The notes beneath the pieces are model-generated. The model was not told the DNA's origin. It made no database searches and saw only the letters and a list, made by a program, of their open reading frames with translations. Positions 14,646-18,398 of a DNA stretch of 18,398 nucleotides are shown piece after piece. Origin of the DNA: an uncultured Campylobacter sp. (lineage in GTDB: Bacteria > Campylobacterota > Campylobacteria > Campylobacterales > Campylobacteraceae); assembly GCF_938017705.1 (NCBI RefSeq), contig NZ_CALIIS010000095.1:1-18398 (forward strand). The letters run 5' to 3'. Position numbers and translations under genes: made by a program. The number at the start of each line of letters is the position of its first letter. The stretch's first letter is position 1.

Positions 14646-15356
14646 ATGATATATCTTTGCGGTGATACGCACGGAATAAACGAGATCGGTAAAATAACGA
14701 ACAAAGCCTTTGCGGGCGGGCTTAGCGCCGATGATTTCGTCATCGTGCTCGGAGATTTTGGGCTGTTTTGGAGCGAGCGGATAGATGAGTTTATGGCGCG
14801 CAAAAATATAGAAAGATATTTCCCTGCCACGCTTCTTTTCATAGACGGCAACCATGAAAATTTCGATATGTTGGACGAGCTGCCGCGCGAGCGGAAATTC
14901 GGAGGCACCGTGGGCGTGGGCGGCGAGAATATTTTTTGGCTGCGGCGCGGCGAAATTTACGAGATTGCAGAGCGACAATTTTTGTGTTTCGGCGGCGCGC
15001 TTAGCGTCGATAAGGCACATCGGATACCGGGGCTTAGCTGGTGGGCGCGCGAGATTCCAAGCGAGGAGGAGTTTGCTTGCGCGATGCAAAATGCGCGCGA
15101 TTTCATCGCTACGGGCGGGCGAATAGACGCGGTGCTAAGCCACACGGCGCCGGGGTTTGCGATGAAATTTTTAAAAGAATACCTTTGGTGTGGCAAAAGT
15201 ACTCCCGATAAAACGTCTGAGTATTTAGAGAGAATCTTTGAGCTCATAAAGCCTGCGCGGTGGTATTTCGGACACTTTCACGGCGATAAGAAATTCCGCG
15301 CGCACGGCTGCGATTTTTATCTCTGCTACGATGAAATTTTAAAATTTGAGGACTAG
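14646..15356 (+). CDS. Calcineurin-like metallophosphoesterase
   Basis: A 236-residue cytoplasmic protein with all metal-binding blocks of the calcineurin-like phosphoesterase fold: GDTHG (Asp7, His9), LGDFG (Asp37), DGNHE (Asn69, His70), LSHTAPG (His166) and FGHFHG (His210, His212). These ligate a two-metal centre that hydrolyses phosphomonoesters or phosphodiesters; the substrate is unknown. The start is ATG 14646, because AAGGAGAGG lies just upstream and MIYLCGDTHG is the natural beginning of the fold; an in-frame ATG at 14589 would add a basic, non-conserved tail. There is no signal peptide. It seems to be transcribed alone. A nucleotidase or a cyclic-dinucleotide or RNA phosphodiesterase are all possible. 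Confidence 0.85.
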   Translation: MIYLCGDTHGINEIGKITNKAFAGGLSADDFVIVLGDFGLFWSERIDEFMARKNIERYFPATLLFIDGNHENFDMLDELPRERKFGGTVGVGGENIFWLRRGEIYEIAERQFLCFGGALSVDKAHRIPGLSWWAREIPSEEEFACAMQNARDFIATGGRIDAVLSHTAPGFAMKFLKEYLWCGKSTPDKTSEYLERIFELIKPARWYFGHFHGDKKFRAHGCDFYLCYDEILKFED

Positions 15357-15473
15357 CCTTGGGCTCACAGCAGTGAAATTCCAAGCTTTGCAAATGGTGA
15401 AATTCGCTCGTAAATTTTAAATGCTGAGGCGCGCGAAATTGAGCCTTTATATTAAAATTTAAGCTAGTTTGGC

Positions 15474-15479
15474 TACAAT
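15474..15479 (+). promoter_or_regulatory. Candidate -10 box of the SelW-like gene
   Basis: TACAAT preceded by TTTGGC, 28 bases before the ATG at 15507. GAAAGGA supplies the Shine-Dalgarno sequence just before the start codon. Confidence 0.45.
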
Positions 15480-15506
15480 GTGGCACTTTTTTAGAAAGGA
15501 ATAAAG

Positions 15507-15740
15507 ATGAAGGTTGTAATTACTTATTGTAATTCTTGATCTTATAGACCGCAAGCTCTCCGTGTGAGAGATGAAATAACAGGCGTCTATAAGGATGCAG
15601 TTGTCGAGTTGGTCCCTGGTGACAGCGGAGACTTTCTAGTAGAAGTTGACGGCAGAAAGCTTTTCTTCAATAAAGATTTTGCTAAGCCTCGTTTTCCAAG
15701 TGAAGGTGAAATTTTAAATCTAATTAAAGTTGCAGCCTAG
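15507..15740 (+). CDS. SelW/Rdx-family selenoprotein with in-frame UGA
   Basis: Reading through the UGA at 15537-15539 gives 77 residues: MKVVITYCNS, Sec11, SYRPQALRVRDEI, then a beta-rich remainder ending EILNLIKVAA and TAG. The N-terminus is beta-strand, then C-x-x-U, then S-Y-R/K-P, the signature of the SelW-like (Rdx) thioredoxin-fold family, where Cys8 and Sec11 would form the redox pair. The rest also fits: a helix after the motif, V-E-L-V-P-G-D-S-G-D-F-L-V-E-V-D-G, then FP at 62-63 and a final helix. The family is thought to act in cytoplasmic thiol redox reactions with an unidentified substrate. The frame has a good Shine-Dalgarno sequence (AAAGGA), its own -10 box, a terminator right after the stop codon, and a SECIS-like hairpin after the UGA, so read-through is more likely than decay. 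It falls below usual ORF detection because the UGA splits it. Confidence 0.88.
15537..15593 (+). promoter_or_regulatory. Bacterial SECIS-like element
   Basis: Just after the UGA (15537-15539), CTTATAGAC (15541-15549) pairs perfectly with GTCTATAAG (15585-15593). Inside, CTCTC (15556-15560) pairs with GAGAG (15566-15570) around the five-base loop CGTGT. Bacterial SECIS hairpins place a small apical loop with a conserved G near its start about 16-37 nt after the UGA; here the loop G at 15562 is the 23rd base after it. This would bind SelB carrying Sec-tRNA. Pairing was found by eye, not by folding. Confidence 0.7.
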
Positions 15741-15746
15741 CTCAAA

Positions 15747-15787
15747 GCCCGAAAGTGGGTCGCAAGATTTGCTTTCGGGCGTTTTTT
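15747..15787 (+). terminator. Rho-independent terminator of the SelW-like gene
   Basis: GCCCGAAAG (15747-15755) pairs with CTTTCGGGC (15772-15780), followed by GTTTTTT. It starts 7 bases after the TAG, marking the gene as a complete single transcription unit. Confidence 0.9.
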
Positions 15788-15978
15788 ATACTCAAATTTC
15801 ATATCCCTAAATTTAATCGTAAAACCATTTTAAATTTTGCCAAATCAGCGCTACGCAAAATTTAGATTAAATGATCCACGCTGCGGCAAATTCGAAAAGC
15901 CATTTTAATCAAAATTTACGCAACCGATGCGATTTAAATTTATCATCCGGAATTTATAAATTTTAAAAGAAAGAGGAA

Positions 15979-16006
15979 TTTTTGCGAAATCAAAATTTCG
16001 CAAAAA
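15979..16006 (-). terminator. Terminator-like hairpin downstream of efp
   Basis: A perfect 12-pair stem, TTTTTGCGAAAT (15979-15990) with ATTTCGCAAAAA (15995-16006), and a four-base loop. It lies 14 bases past the efp stop codon on the minus strand, and the following minus-strand sequence is T-rich. It could act in both directions. Confidence 0.65.
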
Positions 16007-16010
16007 CAGA

Positions 16011-16018
16011 GGGGGGGG
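16011..16018. repeat. G8 homopolymer tract
   Basis: Eight consecutive G on the plus strand (C8 on the minus strand), one base after the efp stop codon and before its terminator hairpin. Poly-G tracts are the usual phase-variable elements in Campylobacter, but this one is outside any reading frame. Confidence 0.8.
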
Positions 16019-16019
16019 A

Positions 16020-16586
16020 TTATTTATTTGCGCGCTCGATATACTCGCCGCGGACGGTGTCAACGCGGATGACCTCGCCTTCGAGTACGTGAAATGGGAT
16101 CTGTACCACGGCGCCGGTCTCAAGGGTGGCGGGCTTTTTGTTGCTGCCCTGCGTATCGCCGCGGAAATTTGGCGCAGTTTCTACGATCTTAAGCTCCACC
16201 ACCTGCGGCACATCCACGCCGATCGCTTTGCCGTTGTAAAACATTATATTTACCATCATGCCATCTAGCATCCATTTTTTCGCCTCGCCCACGTCCTCGT
16301 CGCTAATCGCGATCTGTTCGTAACTATCAGTATCCATGAACTGACACGCCTCGCCGTCATCGTAGAGGTACTGCATCTCTTTTTCCTCAAGATTCGGCGC
16401 CTCGCATTTATCGCCCGCATGGAAGGTCTTTTCAAGCACCTTGCCATCAATGAAAGATTTTATTTTAACGCGCACGAAAGCAGGCCCTTTGCCAGGTTTT
16501 ACGTGTTGGTATTCTATGATTTTAAACGGAATTCCGTCCACCTCGATTTTTAGACCTTTTTTTAGATCGCCCATTGAATAAGCCAT
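16020..16586 (-). CDS. efp: Translation elongation factor P
   Basis: EF-P binds between the P and E sites of the ribosome and rescues stalling at polyproline stretches. The 188-residue length is standard. The three beta-barrel domains are recognisable: the N-terminal KOW-like domain with the loop HVKPGKGPAFVRVK, whose Lys33 is at the position modified in E. coli (Lys34) when EpmA/EpmB are present; the middle domain with EKEMQYLYDDGEACQFMD; and the C-terminal domain with GDTQGSNKKPATLETG and the ending GEYIERANK. The start is ATG 16586 with AAGGAG upstream on the minus strand. It is divergent from the DsbC-like gene and has its own extended -10. Whether Lys33 is modified here cannot be told from this window. 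Confidence 0.97.
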   Translation of the reverse strand: MAYSMGDLKKGLKIEVDGIPFKIIEYQHVKPGKGPAFVRVKIKSFIDGKVLEKTFHAGDKCEAPNLEEKEMQYLYDDGEACQFMDTDSYEQIAISDEDVGEAKKWMLDGMMVNIMFYNGKAIGVDVPQVVELKIVETAPNFRGDTQGSNKKPATLETGAVVQIPFHVLEGEVIRVDTVRGEYIERANK

Positions 16587-16614
16587 AAATTTCTCCTTAA
16601 ATTAATGAGGCGCG

Positions 16615-16623
16615 ATTATAACA
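16615..16623 (-). promoter_or_regulatory. Extended -10 promoter of efp
   Basis: On the minus strand the sequence reads TGTTATAAT, ending 28 bases before the efp start codon. It is back-to-back with the promoter at 16639-16647. Confidence 0.7.
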
Positions 16624-16638
16624 AATTTTATTTTAAAT

Positions 16639-16647
16639 TGATATAAT
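16639..16647 (+). promoter_or_regulatory. Extended -10 promoter of the DsbC-like gene
   Basis: TGATATAAT, 27 bases before the ATG at 16675; AGGGGAGGG just upstream of the ATG is a strong Shine-Dalgarno sequence. The two divergent -10 boxes are only about 15 bases apart, so initiation at one may affect the other. Confidence 0.7.
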
Positions 16648-16674
16648 TGGCGAAATTTTAAGGGGAGGGAAGCT

Positions 16675-17415
16675 ATGAAAAAACTCATCTACGTTTTGGC
16701 TGCGTGTGCGGCTTTTGTGCTCGGTGCGAATGCGAACGAAGCGGAGTTCGTAAAAAACCTAAAGCAAAGTCTAAATGATAAAAACGCTCAGCTCATCTCG
16801 ATCGACAAGCTAAACTCGCTAAACGGGCTAAATTTGCTGATCGTCCGCTCGGGAGATAAAAAAGAGGCGTTTTTGGTTAGCGACGACGGCAAAAGCCTAG
16901 TGGCGGTAACAGAGGAGCCTAAGCTTGCAGACGCGGCGGACGCGGCGCTATTTAAGATGAGAACTCAAATTTTAAAGGACGCCAGGGACGCCGCTGCGCT
17001 TGAGCTGCTAAAGAGCATAGATCCCGCGAGATTTGCCTATATCGAGTCGTTTGATAAAAACAATCCCTTCGTGACCTACATCGTAGGCGATCCAGAGTGC
17101 CCGTATTGCGCCGAGGAGATGAAGAGGATCACGAAGCATCTTCGCAATAGCAACGTAAAATTGATATTTGCGCCGGTGCACGGCAAGAGCGCGTTTATCA
17201 AATCGGCGCTGATTTTAAAGCATCTAAAAACCCTCTCTCCGAGCGATCAAAAGGGCGCGATCGACGTGATCGAGAAATACTATAACAAGGACGTGCAGGT
17301 AAGTGATGCGGACGTCTCAAAAGCCGAGCTTGACGCCGTGTATGCAGACACCAAGACGCTCTTTTCCAAAGGCGTGATCAAATCGGTGCCATACGTGATC
17401 AAGGTGAAAAAATAG
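16675..17415 (+). CDS. Periplasmic DsbC/DsbG-like thiol:disulfide interchange protein
   Basis: A 246-residue exported protein. The signal peptide is at 1-20 (MKKLIYVLAACAAFVLGANA). Residues 21-115 form an N-terminal part with DGKSLVAVTEEPKL, comparable to the dimerisation domain of DsbC, and a connecting helix. The thioredoxin-fold domain starts near 130: VTYIVGDPECPYCAEEM has the redox pair Cys142-Pro-Tyr-Cys145, and SVPYVI has the cis-proline at 239. The D-P-x-C-P-Y-C form and the helical insert (KSAFIKSALILKHL) are typical of DsbC/DsbG rather than DsbA. Predicted role: isomerising or reducing wrong disulfides in periplasmic proteins, kept reduced by a DsbD/CcdA-type partner not seen here. 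A bidirectional-looking terminator follows. DsbC versus DsbG cannot be decided. Confidence 0.87.
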   Translation: MKKLIYVLAACAAFVLGANANEAEFVKNLKQSLNDKNAQLISIDKLNSLNGLNLLIVRSGDKKEAFLVSDDGKSLVAVTEEPKLADAADAALFKMRTQILKDARDAAALELLKSIDPARFAYIESFDKNNPFVTYIVGDPECPYCAEEMKRITKHLRNSNVKLIFAPVHGKSAFIKSALILKHLKTLSPSDQKGAIDVIEKYYNKDVQVSDADVSKAELDAVYADTKTLFSKGVIKSVPYVIKVKK

Positions 17416-17511
17416 TCTAAATTTGAGGAATTTATGGCGCGGGGTTTGTGCGCGGACAGCGCGAGTTTGCTCGCAGTAGTACAAGCCGCCTGCGCGAGCT
17501 GAAATTTCACA

Positions 17512-17556
17512 AAATTCCGCCGCTTTAAAATTTCAAGCGGCGGAATTTCAGTTTTT
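17512..17556 (+). terminator. Strong terminator between convergent genes
   Basis: A perfect 14-pair stem, AAATTCCGCCGCTT (17512-17525) with AAGCGGCGGAATTT (17535-17548), a nine-base loop, then CAGTTTTT. It lies between the DsbC-like gene and the convergent lipoprotein gene and probably serves both. Confidence 0.88.
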
Positions 17557-17607
17557 AAAATTAAACTCTTAAGACTTTGTAATCAAATTTGAAAATATAA
17601 AATTTTG

Positions 17608-18398
17608 CTATCTAAGCCTAATAACACCGCCGTTTTCATTTAGAATTTTTGCAACTTCGGGCAATTTATATGTTTCCATGCAGAATTCGTCATTTTGGCT
17701 TGCGCCTTTTCGTATCTCCAAACTAGCGTTTTTGCCTGTATTGATTGTGGTTATAGTAAAGCAGCTGACATAGCTCGTCGTGCCTATGCTAATCGAGTTT
17801 GGAGCTATCTGCTCGACCGTCATGCTTGTTATCTTGTTTGGATTTTCGTCGAATCTACCTTGCGATACGTAAAAATCAATATAGTCTTTTATCACGATTT
17901 GCAATTTTTTCGATAATGCCTCGTAGACCTCTTCTTTGCTCATTCTAAGGTCTTCCTTGAGAAACTTTATCTCCTTTCTTAAAAGCCTACATTTCGGGCT
18001 GATTGTATCATTTCTGCATTCCTCCAGTAGATAAGTCAGCCTATTTTTAGGCGCTGTAGAGTTTATCGGCAAACCCGTGACGGCTAGAAACAGAAAGCAT
18101 TCCACGTCGAATTCCGTATTTCGCACCTCTTTGCGCTCGCACATAGCTTTTTGTTTTTCATCTTGCGCCTTTACCTCTTGCCTTGATGCCGCTTGCATCA
18201 TACTTTTATAGAAGATTTTGAAATACGCCATCGCGGCTCGTTCGCAGTTGTCGTAAATCTCTGCCGATTCTTTGGATAGATCGGCTAGGGCGCACGCCTC
18301 GGAGACGCTTTTTGCTTTATCCGGATTGGCGGCATAAAAATCCTCCGTTTGAATATCCTCTATTTCTCCCCTATCGCATCCAGCCAAGCTTAAGCTCA
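17608..18398 (-). CDS. Lipoprotein with EexN-like N-terminus, 5' end outside window
   Basis: The minus-strand frame stays open to the window edge; the first visible residues read S-L-S-L-A-G-C, a lipobox, so the true start lies beyond 18398 and the TTG at 18387 is internal to the signal peptide. After the lipid-modified Cys comes IQTEDFYAANPDKAKSVSEAC, about 20 further residues, then Y-D-N-C-E-R-A. This resembles the short EexN-family motif (entry-exclusion lipoproteins: WY..NP...... K/A-C ... C-x-x-A). A second Cys pair, YLLEECRND then SPKCRLLRKE, looks like a repeat of the same pattern. The C-terminal third (about 190-259) is beta-rich with two more cysteines (SCF and FCMETY). The EexN link is tentative: EexN proteins are shorter and usually lie on conjugative elements, and no transfer gene is seen here. 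Otherwise it is an outer- or inner-membrane lipoprotein of unknown role. Confidence 0.7.
   Translation of the reverse strand, partial: SLSLAGCDRGEIEDIQTEDFYAANPDKAKSVSEACALADLSKESAEIYDNCERAAMAYFKIFYKSMMQAASRQEVKAQDEKQKAMCERKEVRNTEFDVECFLFLAVTGLPINSTAPKNRLTYLLEECRNDTISPKCRLLRKEIKFLKEDLRMSKEEVYEALSKKLQIVIKDYIDFYVSQGRFDENPNKITSMTVEQIAPNSISIGTTSYVSCFTITTINTGKNASLEIRKGASQNDEFCMETYKLPEVAKILNENGGVIRLR

Noticed and set aside
14526..15089. 187-codon minus-strand frame over the phosphoesterase
   Set aside because: Antisense to a gene with all catalytic motifs; its composition is not protein-like.
15537..15539. TGA as a simple nonsense mutation in the SelW-like gene
   Set aside because: The codon sits exactly at the Sec position of CxxU, and it is followed by a hairpin that fits a bacterial SECIS; the remaining frame is intact.
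17434..17502. 22-residue frame with GAGGA ahead of its ATG
   Set aside because: Very short, Ala/Cys-rich with no recognisable feature, and it lies in the trailer of the DsbC-like gene before the terminator; chance is likely.

Overview
The window looks like a chromosomal segment of a Campylobacter-type bacterium (Campylobacterota) with a fairly high G+C content for the group, something like the oral species C. gracilis. The clues are a PglB oligosaccharyltransferase very close in layout to that of C. jejuni, a carboxynorspermidine dehydrogenase of the spermidine pathway, a patA/SGNH/ape1-like peptidoglycan O-acetylation operon, a SelW-like selenoprotein, promoters that are mainly extended -10 boxes, and many AAATTTT-type tracts between genes. 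The species is an inference.

Layout. 1-654: 3' end of a saccharopine-dehydrogenase-family gene (carboxynorspermidine dehydrogenase). 715-1839: a very AT-rich gene for a TIR-domain protein with an unusual C-terminal half, probably horizontally acquired defence cargo. 1870-2112 (minus): a doubtful small ORF. 2239-2613: a small exported protein. 3139-5319: pglB standing alone with its own promoter. 5574-6158: an outer-membrane beta-barrel protein. 6513-8795: metE, preceded by a leader with several inverted repeats and followed by a strong terminator. 8853-10283: about 1.4 kb without a convincing gene. 10284-14199: a three-gene operon (MBOAT acyltransferase, DUF459-type SGNH protein, Ape1-like SGNH lipoprotein) for peptidoglycan O-acetylation and de-acetylation. 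14221-14346: six degenerate 20-22 bp tandem repeats. 14646-15356: a calcineurin-like phosphoesterase. 15507-15740: a 77-codon SelW/Rdx-family gene with an in-frame UGA in the CxxU position and a SECIS-like hairpin, which ordinary ORF calling would miss. 16020-16586 (minus): efp. 16675-17415: a DsbC/DsbG-like periplasmic thioredoxin-fold protein, divergent from efp. 17608-18398 (minus): a lipoprotein with EexN-like features, cut by the window end.

How the genes relate. Much of the window concerns the cell envelope: protein N-glycosylation (PglB), an OMP, peptidoglycan O-acetylation, a periplasmic disulfide protein and a lipoprotein. The SGNH protein at 11844-13154 has a long Ser/Gln/Asn-rich linker that carries one bacterial N-glycosylation sequon (E-Q-N-L-T), a possible PglB substrate. 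MetE, EF-P and the phosphoesterase are housekeeping genes. The most unusual items are the selenoprotein with its recoding signal and the TIR protein fused to a small beta-barrel-like domain.
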